From Kribbella antibiotica (GTDB taxonomy: Bacteria; Actinomycetota; Actinomycetes; Propionibacteriales; Kribbellaceae): DNA of 64,000 nucleotides. The stretch lies in contig NZ_SMKX01000017.1 of assembly GCF_004349055.1 (NCBI RefSeq), positions 1 to 64,000 on the forward strand. The letters are read 5' to 3'. The translations under genes were made by a program, and so were the position numbers. Positions 1 to 8,279 of this stretch are shown piece after piece (the stretch's first letter is position 1; the number at the start of each line of letters is the position of its first letter). The notes under the pieces are model-generated. The model did not search any database. It saw only the letters and a program-made list of their open reading frames with translations, and was not told where the DNA came from.

Positions 1-779
1 GCAGCACCCCACCGCCTCCCAGCACCCCGCCTCCCAGCACACCTCCAGCCAGTGCGCCGGTTCTGCCGTCGGTCAAGCCGTGGGCGCCGGGCGCGGGTGA
101 GGTGGCGCCGGAGGCGAAGCGCACCGCGGTCGCTGCAGTCATGGAGATGCTGCAGCAGGAGAGGTCCGTCGTCGAGGTGATCGACGCCCAGTATGGCGGC
201 ATTCTCGCCAGCACGGCGAGCGTGTTGGTGCCATGTCGCGTGTACTCGCTCACCGATGGCCGAGTAGTCACCGGTGGCACGACAGTCGACGTACGGCTGA
301 GTCGTTCCGGGGATGCATGGCGGGTCACGACGATGCATCCGGCGGTCCCCGGCCCGGCGGCGAAGACGATCTCGGCCGTGGCCCGGCAAGTGCTGGCCAG
401 CAAGCAGATTCTGTTGCCGCCGGCATCGATTGCGGACGTGCGGTCCGGGCAGGTCCACGACAGCGTGCTGACCGCGATGCTTGAGCTCGCGAAGACCTAC
501 CGGATCGGCGTCAGTGTGATCCGCTCCGGCCACCCGCTCAACGTCTTCGGCACCGACCGGCCAAGCGACCACCCCCGCGGCCGCGCCTTCGACACCTGGC
601 AGATCAACGGCCACGCGGTCGTGTCGCCAACCACCTCACGCAGCCTGATCTCGACGTACATGAAAGCTTCGGGGCGCGTCGGTTCCTACAATGTCGGTGG
701 GCCGGTGATGCTGTCCGGCGCGGCCTACTTCTCCGACCAGACCCACCACGACCACGTCCACGCCGGCTTCCGCAGCTAG
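1..779 (+). CDS. Secreted peptidase-like protein with M15-type C-terminal domain (5' partial)
   Basis: The frame is open from base 3 to the TAG at 777-779 and enters from outside the window, so the GTG at 102 is probably internal and not the start. The first ~22 visible codons form a Pro/Ser/Thr-rich linker (STPPPSTPPSTPPAS), the kind of stretch that joins an export signal or membrane anchor to an extracellular domain. The last ~110 residues look like the zinc D,D-carboxypeptidase (M15-like) fold: SDHPRGRAFD offers a His and an Asp, and HHDHVHAGF near the end offers the final His ligands. Action on peptidoglycan is inferred from the family. The stop shares the bases CTAG with the stop of the convergent gene. 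The true N-terminus is unseen. Confidence 0.72.
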   Translation, partial: STPPPPSTPPPSTPPASAPVLPSVKPWAPGAGEVAPEAKRTAVAAVMEMLQQERSVVEVIDAQYGGILASTASVLVPCRVYSLTDGRVVTGGTTVDVRLSRSGDAWRVTTMHPAVPGPAAKTISAVARQVLASKQILLPPASIADVRSGQVHDSVLTAMLELAKTYRIGVSVIRSGHPLNVFGTDRPSDHPRGRAFDTWQINGHAVVSPTTSRSLISTYMKASGRVGSYNVGGPVMLSGAAYFSDQTHHDHVHAGFRS

Positions 780-1465
780 CGGGTCTTCTGCCGGAGGTCG
801 GCGCCCGAGAGCTCGCCGGGCGCGAAGACAGCGGCTGCGATGCGAAGCCCGGGCGGTAGTGCTGACCAGAGCTCGTCCAGCAGGTCGGTGCGGTTCCGGG
901 CTGTGCTGGTGACCTCGGTGAACGGGGCGCCGGTCGCGATGCCGTCCTCGTTGGTGCGGTAGGTCGTCATCAGTACGCCCTCGCCCGGCGCCAGGTCGCT
1001 GACGTGCAGGGTCAACCGGTTGGTGGCCGCCCGGTCTCCGACGCTGTGCCGCGCGGCGCCGAACCAGGCCCGCCCGCTACCTTCGCCTTCCGCGATAACG
1101 GTGAGGCGGGGCGTGAAGATGGGCGGGTCCGGCTCGTAGTCCAGCCCGTCGAGTGCCAGCAGCGGAGCCTGGCCGGAGACGAGCCGGTCAGCGACCGTGG
1201 AAACCTGTTCGCCGTTGCCGAAAACAACCTGCGCTCCGACTTGGCGGGCCGCGACGTAGTGCCGGAGGTGGTCATGCTCGCCGGGTTGGGACGGCGCCAC
1301 AATCAACTCACCGTCGGAGGTGAGGTGCAGGGTGCGAGCTTGCGACGCGGCGCTGCGTCCGGTCAGGAAGTAGGCACCGAGCGCAGAGCCGTCGACGGTC
1401 CTGCACCACAGGACACCGCGGCCAGGATAGGAATTGCCGGTCAGCGCTTGAGGCAGTAGTTCCAT
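776..1465 (-). CDS. IMP cyclohydrolase-like protein (PurO/PF07826-type)
   Basis: 229 residues. The N-terminal block NSYPGRGVLW and the following AYFLTGRS match the signature of the archaeal-type IMP cyclohydrolase family, whose characterised member closes FAICAR to IMP in purine synthesis. Most bacteria use PurH for this step, so the physiological role here is uncertain. I chose the ATG at 1465, six bases after the upstream gene's stop. An ATG at 1480, overlapping that gene by 10 bases, would add five residues, and the much longer upstream open frame is not credible. It follows an XRE-type regulator gene on the same strand, probably in one operon. Family assignment is by motif recognition. 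Confidence 0.7.
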   Translation of the reverse strand: MELLPQALTGNSYPGRGVLWCRTVDGSALGAYFLTGRSAASQARTLHLTSDGELIVAPSQPGEHDHLRHYVAARQVGAQVVFGNGEQVSTVADRLVSGQAPLLALDGLDYEPDPPIFTPRLTVIAEGEGSGRAWFGAARHSVGDRAATNRLTLHVSDLAPGEGVLMTTYRTNEDGIATGAPFTEVTSTARNRTDLLDELWSALPPGLRIAAAVFAPGELSGADLRQKTR

Positions 1466-1470
1466 GCTTT

Positions 1471-2370
1471 CTAGTCCCATTCCCAGGAGATCCCGAGCAG
1501 GCCGGGTTCGGTGGACGGCTCGATCACGTGGGCGCGGCCGTCGGGGGTGAGCATCAGGTCCTGGCTGTGGGCTTCGGCGCCGTCGGCGTGGCGGTGGCGG
1601 TATTCGTTCACGCGGACCGGCAGGGCGGCTCGGTCGAACTGGACCTCCAGAACGTAGTGCGTGCCGCCCCACTCGTCGAAGCGGTAGTAGTTCTTGGTGG
1701 GTAGACCGGTGAGGTCCTCGAGCTCGTACTGGACGACGGCCGTGTCGCCGGTCGCGAGGTTCCGGTCGAGCAGCAGCTCCGCGAGCAAGGCGCCCGCCTC
1801 GGAGTCGCGGGCGACCCGGCCGGTCCGGCAGCCGCTGAGCCCGTGAACGTTCAGCCGGTTGACGTCGCATCCCGGCTCACCTTGGTGGGCGATGATGATG
1901 CGGTCGACCGGCTGCACCGCCACCACGCACTGGATGACGTGGCGTCGCTTCAGAGCGCGGTCCGGGCCGTGGTGCACCTCCTCGAAGACGGAGAGGTTGC
2001 GGAGCCGGCCATGAGCGTCGCGGCGGAGCCGATCGAGCAGGTGCCCGAGAGCTTCGGCGTACTCGACGACGGCGTACGGGCGGTGGGTTGCGGCCAGGTC
2101 GGAGCGGGCCGGTGGGATGCGCACGGTCAGCCAGCCGTGCGGGACGTGCAGGAGCTCCTCGAGCGCGGTAATCACGGCGAGCGAGTCTTCGCGCGGGACC
2201 CGGCGGCCGCTCTGCCAAGTGCTGAGAGTGGCGACCCCGACATGCAGGCCGCGGTCGGCCAGATGGGTGCGAATGCGGTTGAGGGCCAGGCCGCGATGCG
2301 CGATCGCCTGCCGGAGGGCCGCGGCGAACGACGTGTCCGGCGTGACGTCGGGTACCGACGATCCGGTCAT
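1471..2370 (-). CDS. XRE-family helix-turn-helix regulator
   Basis: 299 residues. Residues ~11-70 form a lambda-repressor-like helix-turn-helix; the recognition helix lies around TLSTWQSGRRVPREDS. The C-terminal ~220 residues have no domain I recognise. Similar large XRE proteins in actinomycetes are sequence-specific regulators. A TACACT hexamer sits seven bases ahead of the ATG (positions 2378-2383, minus strand) with no Shine-Dalgarno, so the transcript may be leaderless. An imperfect palindrome overlaps that hexamer and suggests autoregulation. The IMP cyclohydrolase-like gene follows directly. Confidence 0.82.
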   Translation of the reverse strand: MTGSSVPDVTPDTSFAAALRQAIAHRGLALNRIRTHLADRGLHVGVATLSTWQSGRRVPREDSLAVITALEELLHVPHGWLTVRIPPARSDLAATHRPYAVVEYAEALGHLLDRLRRDAHGRLRNLSVFEEVHHGPDRALKRRHVIQCVVAVQPVDRIIIAHQGEPGCDVNRLNVHGLSGCRTGRVARDSEAGALLAELLLDRNLATGDTAVVQYELEDLTGLPTKNYYRFDEWGGTHYVLEVQFDRAALPVRVNEYRHRHADGAEAHSQDLMLTPDGRAHVIEPSTEPGLLGISWEWD

Positions 2371-2377
2371 GCGCGTC

Positions 2378-2393
2378 AGTGTAAACGTTCACA
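2378..2393 (-). promoter_or_regulatory. Leaderless -10 element with overlapping palindrome
   Basis: Read on the minus strand, TACACT (2378-2383) lies seven bases before the ATG of the XRE regulator gene. The 14-base imperfect palindrome TGTAAACGTTCACA (2380-2393, AACGTT core) overlaps it. This geometry fits repression of the gene by a dimer, perhaps its own product. No binding data are available. Confidence 0.45.
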
Positions 2394-2549
2394 GCCCCCG
2401 GCGATATTCGCCAGTCACGCGCTGTTCACGCTGCGTTGGGATTCACAGCCGAATGCGGGCCGGGAGTTACTTCTTGCCGGGGCCGCGGCACATCCTGACT
2501 ATGGCGGTGCTGCTTATAGGTGGCACCACACCCCATCCAAGGAGGGTTC

Positions 2550-3131
2550 ATGAGTCGGCTCCGCCCCCGCCGCTCCTGGTCATTGCTGCTGGCAACCGTG
2601 CTCGGCGTGGCCACCCTGGCCCCGCTCGCACCGATCGCCGCGGCCGCGCCTGGGAGCTACTACCTGAACGTCACCGGGCAGTCCCAGCAGAAGAGCAACT
2701 GGTGCTGGGCCGCCACCGGCAACAGCATCGCCGCCTTCTACGGCAAGAACTACTCGCAGAACCAGTTCTGCAACCTTGCGTTCGGCAACAGTCAGAACGC
2801 GACCTGCCCGAACAACCAGGCCACGCTGGGCAACGACCAGCGCGCGTTCAACTCGATCGGGATCAGCTCCGGCAGCTACATCTCGGGCACGCTCGCCTTC
2901 AACACCCTGGTCTCCGAGATCGCCGCCGGCCGTCCGGTGATGACGCGGATCGGCTGGACCGCCGGTGGCGGGCACATGATGGACATCATCGGGTACAACT
3001 CCGCGGACTCGACGATCAAGTACTACAACCCGTGGCCGGACGACCCGCGCTACAACTTCTCGACGTACAACTGGTACCGGTCCAACTCGCAGTTCACCTG
3101 GACGCACTCGCTCTACCGGATCGGAGCCTGA
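2550..3131 (+). CDS. Secreted papain-like cysteine protease
   Basis: 193 residues. The ATG at 2550 is preceded by AAGGAGGG at 2539-2546, which decides the start over a longer upstream frame. Residues 1-33 are a Sec-type signal peptide (RPRR, hydrophobic core, AAAA end). The mature part carries a papain-like triad: oxyanion Gln46/47 and Cys52 in SNWCWAAT, His142 in GGGHMM, and Asn160 in NPWPDD. This matches the compact AvrRpt2/C39-like papain group. The substrate is unknown. A membrane-anchored partner gene starts one base after the stop, so the two are almost certainly co-transcribed. No cystatin-like propeptide is visible. Confidence 0.82.
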   Translation: MSRLRPRRSWSLLLATVLGVATLAPLAPIAAAAPGSYYLNVTGQSQQKSNWCWAATGNSIAAFYGKNYSQNQFCNLAFGNSQNATCPNNQATLGNDQRAFNSIGISSGSYISGTLAFNTLVSEIAAGRPVMTRIGWTAGGGHMMDIIGYNSADSTIKYYNPWPDDPRYNFSTYNWYRSNSQFTWTHSLYRIGA

Positions 3132-3132
3132 G

Positions 3133-3924
3133 ATGGGCGGCTTGAAGCACTTCCTGTTCCGGGCGGGCGCCGTACTGGCCGCCGGTCTGGGACTGACGCT
3201 GAGCACCGCCGCGCTGGCGAGCGCTGCCGCTCCGCAGCCGGTTCCGGCCACTGAGTTGTCCAAGGCAACGACCGCGGCCGGTTCGCCGACCGCGCTCAGC
3301 CTCCTAGGCAAGGCGACGGCGGGGACTGCACAGTCGGTCAACGGCAAGGCGGCCGCCAAGCTCGCGGTAGGCCAGGACGCCCGCCCGGTCTACGCCCTCA
3401 ATCCGGCCTTCGTCCGCGACGCCTCGGTGCCGGTCGCAACCTTCTGGTACGCCGCCACCACCGCAACCCGCGGCACCGATCGCCTGACGGTCTACACCGC
3501 CCCCGACGCCAAGGGCACCTGGCAGGCCGTCAACGTGGCGACCGGGGACACCGAGGCCCGCATGTTCACTGCGGCCCGCGGCGCCCTCGTCTTCACCGAA
3601 CCGCAGATCGGCGCCTGGTACGCCCTCAACGGCGACCGCGTCCGCCCGCTCAACGCCTCCGCCACGAAGTCAATCGGCACCGCGCCCATCACGGTCGCCG
3701 CCTACCAGGACCTCGTCGCCGGCCGGTACGCCGACAAGCTCCCCGGCTCGCAGTACAACGACAACGGCACCGCCGGCGGCTACGACACCACTGCCACCAC
3801 CGCAGCCACCACCACCAACACCACGGCCGCACCTAGCCGCAACCTGGCAATCCCAGCTACAGCAGCCGGCATCGCCCTTCTGGTGGCAACGGCCTTCGCC
3901 CTCCGGCATCGTCGTACCGCCTAA
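3133..3924 (+). CDS. Secreted, C-terminally membrane-anchored protein of unknown function
   Basis: 263 residues, one base after the protease stop (TGAGATG). There is an N-terminal signal peptide (residues 1-32), a ~180-residue extracellular region with no recognised domain, a Thr-rich spacer (YDTTATTAATTTN) near residue 220, a C-terminal transmembrane helix (~238-257) and a basic tail (RHRRTA). The layout is that of a surface protein held in the membrane. Pairing with the protease suggests a substrate, inhibitor or tether for it, which is inference only. The stop overlaps the convergent GNAT gene by four bases. Confidence 0.75.
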   Translation: MGGLKHFLFRAGAVLAAGLGLTLSTAALASAAAPQPVPATELSKATTAAGSPTALSLLGKATAGTAQSVNGKAAAKLAVGQDARPVYALNPAFVRDASVPVATFWYAATTATRGTDRLTVYTAPDAKGTWQAVNVATGDTEARMFTAARGALVFTEPQIGAWYALNGDRVRPLNASATKSIGTAPITVAAYQDLVAGRYADKLPGSQYNDNGTAGGYDTTATTAATTTNTTAAPSRNLAIPATAAGIALLVATAFALRHRRTA

Positions 3925-4739
3925 CTGTCCACGCCTGCTCGCCGTACCACCTTCCCGGTGCGGCGAGCAGCCGCGCGGCGAAGAGGTCTGAGCGATTCGG
4001 CGAGCATCGCGCGCAGCGGATAGAAGGCAACGACCAGTACGACAGCATCGCGCGGACCGAGGATCGTGCCGAACCAATCGTCGATCGCCGTCTGGTCGGA
4101 GGTCGGGCGCTCGGTGTAGAGACCGCTCTGCGTGGTGTCGTAGGCGTCGCTGATGATCAATGTGGACGGATCGAGACGGTCGGCCTGACCGAGGCTGTCA
4201 GCGGCATCGGCCGCGATCCGCCGTACGGATTCCGGGACAGTTCCGCCCGGCGTCGGCCAAGTGGTGTCGGTGCGACCGGTCGCGGCCGACCAGGCGCTGT
4301 AGACGAGCGGATTGCCGGTGCGCATGACGGCGTACAGGGTCCGTGGCGCGGACCTGATGATCGCCGAGCGGAGCAGTACCCGCCAGATCGTGCTGGACAG
4401 GCCAGTGCCCTGGTATGCCGGATGCACGCCGGCGGAGTTTGCGTAGAAGCACTTCCGGCCGCCGAACCGGCGGAGGTTGCTCGCCACCCAGGCGACCGGC
4501 TGGTGGTCGTGGTCAACGACCAGGACGAGCCCCGACAGCTCATCCAGCTTCTCGTCGGCCAGCCAGGTGGTCCAGAACTCCTCAGTTGTCCCAGTGAACG
4601 CCTGTACGGCGACTGCGGGGAAAGTGTTCCGCAGGTGTGCTCGGTCGGGCTGAGTCAGTTGTGTGTCGAGCCGGGTCCAGAGCAGACCGGTGAGGCCGGC
4701 ACGGACAGGGAATCGTTGTGCTCCGGCGAAGAGGCTCAT
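3921..4739 (-). CDS. GNAT-family N-acetyltransferase-like protein
   Basis: 272 residues. GVHPAYQGTGLSSTIW corresponds to the acetyl-CoA binding motif A (Q-x-x-G-x-G/A) of GNAT enzymes. The start ATG at 4739 overlaps the stop of the upstream molybdopterin oxidoreductase as ATGA, so the two are translationally coupled. The C-terminal ~100 residues are extra relative to a minimal GNAT and end in a basic stretch. The acceptor substrate cannot be read from sequence. The partnership with the oxidoreductase may mean modification of a product or protein in that pathway. Confidence 0.72.
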   Translation of the reverse strand: MSLFAGAQRFPVRAGLTGLLWTRLDTQLTQPDRAHLRNTFPAVAVQAFTGTTEEFWTTWLADEKLDELSGLVLVVDHDHQPVAWVASNLRRFGGRKCFYANSAGVHPAYQGTGLSSTIWRVLLRSAIIRSAPRTLYAVMRTGNPLVYSAWSAATGRTDTTWPTPGGTVPESVRRIAADAADSLGQADRLDPSTLIISDAYDTTQSGLYTERPTSDQTAIDDWFGTILGPRDAVVLVVAFYPLRAMLAESLRPLRRAAARRTGKVVRRAGVDS

Positions 4740-7219
4740 CGGATCGGCTCGATGCGGGCCGGGACGATCTTGTGCCAAGGGCTTCCGGTGAACTTGTCGC
4801 GGCGGTTGTTGGAGGTGAGGGTGTTCAGCGGTACACCGACGGTGCTCCCGTTGTAGGCGAGGCCCATGCCGTTGGGGAGCGAAATGTGTCCTGGTTGCAT
4901 GATGTCGTTGACCTCCACCGCCGTGCGGGCTGAGCCGGTTTCGGTCACCACCCGGACCATGTCACCGGTCTCGATGCCGAGCGCGGCCGCGTCCGAGGGG
5001 CAGAGCCGCAGGGCGCCTTCGGCATCGCGGCGGCGCCACTCGGGATTGCGGATGATCACGTTCGCGGTGAACGAGCGACGTTCACCAGCCGCCAGGACGA
5101 ACGGGAACTCCGCGCTGGTGTACTGCGGTTCGACGCCGTCGATGCGGGCCAGTTCCTCGAGCAGAACCGGAATCGCCGCCTGGATCTTGTGGTCCGGATG
5201 CTGCACGTAGTTCCAGGCGTCGTCGTACCGGTCGTCGGCGAACAGGACCCCGCCGCGTTGAGTCCGGAACGCCTCGAACAGTTCCTCGCCCAACGCGAAT
5301 CCGCGGGCGCTGAAACCGGCCCGGGCGACGGCATCAGGTTGGGCGATCGCGCACAGGTGCGCCATACCCCAGATCAGAGCGAGCGGTTTCTCGCCAGGCG
5401 GCAAGGTTTCGCCGAGCGTGCGGTAGAGCAGATAGGGCACTAGGCCGGCCAGTCGTGGATCGTTCTCGACGGCTGCGAAGAACGCGAGGCCGAAGGACTG
5501 CCGGCTGATGCGCGCTGCCGCGATGAGATCCGCGATCAGCCGGGGGTCGACGACGTTGAGACGGTCGATGACCTGGGCATAGATTTCAGGCTCGGGCTGT
5601 GTCCCCGGCAACGGGTCCATCAGCGGCGCGCGGACCTGGAAGGTGTTGTGCGGGAAGTGCAGCGTGAACAGCGACGCTTCGTATTTCTCGAACTGGCTGG
5701 CCGCCGGTAGGACGTAGTCGGCGCAGCGGGCGGTCTCTGTCATCCCGACCTCGATCACCACCGACAGGTCGAGCTTCCGCATCGCCTCGCAGAAACGCTG
5801 GGAGTCGGCCAGTGAGTGGGCCGGGTTGGAGGCGTCGATCCACATCGCGCGCAGCCGGTCCGGATGGTCGGTGAGGATCTCGTCGGCGATGGCGTTGCAC
5901 GGCGTCAGCCCGGCGATGACGTTCGCGCCGCTGACCGGCGTGGTGCCGTTGGCATCCGGGCGGCCGAGGGCGTCGGCGATCCGGCGCGCGGACGGGACGG
6001 CGACCGCCTCGAAGAACGCTTGAAGAGCGCTCTCGGCGACCAGACCGGCGACTGCCCGGGAACCGCGGCCCTGTGCTTTGGCCAACGTCCGCCGCAACGG
6101 CTTCGCCGTACGGCGCATCGCTGTCTGGCCGAGCTTTTGGCGCGCCCGGAATGCGCGGGGCGGGCCTTCGGTGCGGGGGACCGGGTGCCAGCGGCCGGCG
6201 ATCGGGAAGACCCAGGAGTGGATGTGCATCCCACCGGGTTTCGCGAAGTTGCCGGTGAGGATCCACAGCAACTTGTTCAGGTAGGAGATCAGCGTGCTGT
6301 TCGGACCCTGCTGGATCCCGAGATCCTCGTACGTCGCGGCGCTCTTCGCGGCGGCGATCCGGCGGGCCGCCGTACGGATCAGGTCTTCGGGAACGCCGCA
6401 CCGGCGTGCGTAGTCGCCGATCTCGATCGCGCGCAGTGGGGCGAGCACCTGTTCGATACCGACGGTGTGTTCGTCGAGCCAGGCTTTCGCGATCAGGTCT
6501 TCCTGGACGAGGGTCGCGGCCAGCGCGGAGACACACCAGGCGTCCGTGCCCGGCTTGGTCTGCAGATGGATGTCGGCCAGCGCGGCGGTCTCGCTGACGC
6601 GTGGGTCGATGACGATGAGCGCCCGCTCCGGGTCGCGGGCCAGTTCCTTCAGGACCGGCCGCGTTCGAACCAGGCCGTGGGACTGCCAGGGGTTCTTGCC
6701 GATGAAGATCGCGACCTCGGCATTCTCGAAGTCGCCCGAGGTGTGGTTACCGTAGAGCTGCTTGTCGACCCAGCCCTCACCCAGCTTCTCCTGGGCCAGC
6801 GCATTGGACATGTATTCGGCGCCGACCGCATGGAACAAGGCGCGCCCGTAAGCACCACCCATGTGGTTTCCCTGCCCGCCACCGCCGTAGTAGAAGATCT
6901 TGTCGCCGCCGTAGGTGTCCCGCACGGCGGCCAGCCGCTCGGCGATCTCGTCGAGAGCGGTCTCCCAGCTGATCTCCTCGTAGCTGCCGTCCGGCCGCCG
7001 ACGCAGGGGAGTGTCGAGCCGATGCGGGTCGCTCTGGTACTTGTCGAGCCGGAGCGGCTTCTCGCAGGTGTAGCCGGCCGAGGCCGGGTGGTCCTTGTCG
7101 CCGCGGATCTTCACCAGCTGGCGGTCTGCCACCTGCACCTCCAGCCCGCAGTTGCTCTCACACAGGATGCAGGCCGTCCTTGCCCATTCAGCGGTCATCG
7201 TGTGCACTCCCGACGTCAT
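4736..7219 (-). CDS. Molybdopterin-dependent oxidoreductase with [4Fe-4S] domain
   Basis: 827 residues from the ATG at 7219 (GGAAG about eight bases upstream; an ATG 21 bases further in is an alternative). Cys17, Cys20, Cys24 and Cys52 form the N-terminal [4Fe-4S] motif C-x2-C-x3-C-x27-C of the DMSO reductase/formate dehydrogenase superfamily. The body shows the molybdopterin domain, and the C-terminal ~120 residues are the MGD dinucleotide-binding domain (LPNGMG). No twin-arginine signal is visible, so a cytoplasmic location is likely. The substrate is unknown. It is coupled to the GNAT gene and diverges from a TetR gene, which probably regulates it. Confidence 0.88.
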   Translation of the reverse strand: MTSGVHTMTAEWARTACILCESNCGLEVQVADRQLVKIRGDKDHPASAGYTCEKPLRLDKYQSDPHRLDTPLRRRPDGSYEEISWETALDEIAERLAAVRDTYGGDKIFYYGGGGQGNHMGGAYGRALFHAVGAEYMSNALAQEKLGEGWVDKQLYGNHTSGDFENAEVAIFIGKNPWQSHGLVRTRPVLKELARDPERALIVIDPRVSETAALADIHLQTKPGTDAWCVSALAATLVQEDLIAKAWLDEHTVGIEQVLAPLRAIEIGDYARRCGVPEDLIRTAARRIAAAKSAATYEDLGIQQGPNSTLISYLNKLLWILTGNFAKPGGMHIHSWVFPIAGRWHPVPRTEGPPRAFRARQKLGQTAMRRTAKPLRRTLAKAQGRGSRAVAGLVAESALQAFFEAVAVPSARRIADALGRPDANGTTPVSGANVIAGLTPCNAIADEILTDHPDRLRAMWIDASNPAHSLADSQRFCEAMRKLDLSVVIEVGMTETARCADYVLPAASQFEKYEASLFTLHFPHNTFQVRAPLMDPLPGTQPEPEIYAQVIDRLNVVDPRLIADLIAAARISRQSFGLAFFAAVENDPRLAGLVPYLLYRTLGETLPPGEKPLALIWGMAHLCAIAQPDAVARAGFSARGFALGEELFEAFRTQRGGVLFADDRYDDAWNYVQHPDHKIQAAIPVLLEELARIDGVEPQYTSAEFPFVLAAGERRSFTANVIIRNPEWRRRDAEGALRLCPSDAAALGIETGDMVRVVTETGSARTAVEVNDIMQPGHISLPNGMGLAYNGSTVGVPLNTLTSNNRRDKFTGSPWHKIVPARIEPIR

Positions 7220-7252
7220 GGCTACTTCCGGGTAACTATGGTCTCTGTCATA

Positions 7253-7295
7253 CTGCTGAGTCAAGGAGCTACTGTGTCGAGGAGCTGCTGAGTCA
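7253..7295. promoter_or_regulatory. Direct repeats in the divergent TetR/oxidoreductase promoter region
   Basis: CTGCTGAGTCA occurs at 7253-7263 and again at 7285-7295, 32 bases apart (about three helical turns). Between and overlapping them AGGAGCT occurs at 7264-7270 and 7280-7286. The repeats fill the 87-bp gap between the two divergent genes and are the obvious candidate operator for the TetR protein. Confidence 0.5.
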
Positions 7296-7306
7296 GGGGA
7301 GGTGGA

Positions 7307-7870
7307 ATGCCGAAACCAGGTGAGACCAAGCAGCGGATGCTGATGAGTACAGTCACCCTGCTGCGTGAGCGCGGTGCCCGCGGGACCAGCATCGACGCCG
7401 TCCTAGCGCACAGCGGTGCGCCGAGGGGTTCCGTCTACCACCACTTCCCGGGCGGGCGGGCAGAGCTGGTGACGACCGCCGTACAGCAGGCAGGCGACTT
7501 CATCAGCTCAGTGTTCGATGCGGTCTCCGAGAGTGGTGACATCCGCGGTGGGCTGGAGTTGTTCGCCCAGTTCTGGAAACAGGCGCTGATCGATTCGGAC
7601 TTCACGGCCGGCTGCCCGGTGGTCGCGCTCACGGTGGACGGGCATGACGACGTACCGGATGCAGTTGAGACGGTCGCCGGCATCTTCGCCCGCTGGCACG
7701 ACGCCAGCGTCCGGCTGCTCGAACAGCACGGTTACGAGCCCGCCCGAGCCCAACGCCTGGCCACGCTGACCGTCGCCGCCATCGAAGGCGCCGTCGTCCT
7801 CTGTCAAGCCAGACGCAGCGCTGATCCTCTCGATGAGGTCCTCGTCGAGCTCCTGGCGATCCTGGACTGA
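7307..7870 (+). CDS. TetR/AcrR-family transcriptional regulator
   Basis: 187 residues. The N-terminal helix-turn-helix is clear (SIDAVLAHSGAPRGSVYHHF, residues ~25-44), and the C-terminal part resembles the LmrA/YxaF-type ligand domain (FTAGCPVVAL). The start ATG is preceded by GGGGAGG. It is transcribed away from the molybdopterin oxidoreductase gene across a repeat-rich 87-bp gap, the usual layout for a TetR repressor controlling its neighbour. A CBS-domain gene begins one base after its stop. Confidence 0.9.
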   Translation: MPKPGETKQRMLMSTVTLLRERGARGTSIDAVLAHSGAPRGSVYHHFPGGRAELVTTAVQQAGDFISSVFDAVSESGDIRGGLELFAQFWKQALIDSDFTAGCPVVALTVDGHDDVPDAVETVAGIFARWHDASVRLLEQHGYEPARAQRLATLTVAAIEGAVVLCQARRSADPLDEVLVELLAILD

Positions 7871-7871
7871 C

Positions 7872-8279
7872 ATGCCCCCAATCGTCGCCGACTGCATGAT
7901 CACCGCCCCGAAAACCCTGCCCCTCAACGCGTCCGTCGAGGCTGCTCGTGCAGAGTTCGAAGACACCCACGTCCACCTCCTGCTGCTAGTTGCCGACGGC
8001 ATCCTTCACGGCACCATCCTCCGTACCGACCTCCTCAACGCCCCACCCGAAACCCCGGCCCTCTCCCATGCCACCCTCACCAACCGAACCATCGCCCCCA
8101 ATGAACCCATCACCACAGCCCAGCAATCCCTAGCCCGTCTAGGCCAACGCCGCCTAGCAGTAGTAGACGCAACCAACCGCCTCCTAGGCCTCCTCTGCCT
8201 CAAACGCGACCACACCGGCTTCTGCACCGACGAAGGCGTAGCCGCCCGAGCACGCGAAAGAGATCACGCCACCAGGTGA
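7872..8279 (+). CDS. CBS-domain pair protein
   Basis: 135 residues starting at the ATG one base past the TetR stop. Two CBS motifs follow each other: an N-terminal one starting MITAPKTLPLNASVEAARA and a second around RTIAPNEPITTAQQS with RRLAVVD. CBS pairs bind adenine nucleotides and usually regulate an attached or partner protein; this one is free-standing. Its last 16 bases overlap the end of the convergent hydrolase gene. Confidence 0.8.
   Translation: MPPIVADCMITAPKTLPLNASVEAARAEFEDTHVHLLLLVADGILHGTILRTDLLNAPPETPALSHATLTNRTIAPNEPITTAQQSLARLGQRRLAVVDATNRLLGLLCLKRDHTGFCTDEGVAARARERDHATR

Noticed and set aside
2580-3359. Minus-strand open frame opposite the protease gene
   Set aside because: Shadow frame; the plus strand has signal peptide, catalytic triad and a perfect ribosome site.
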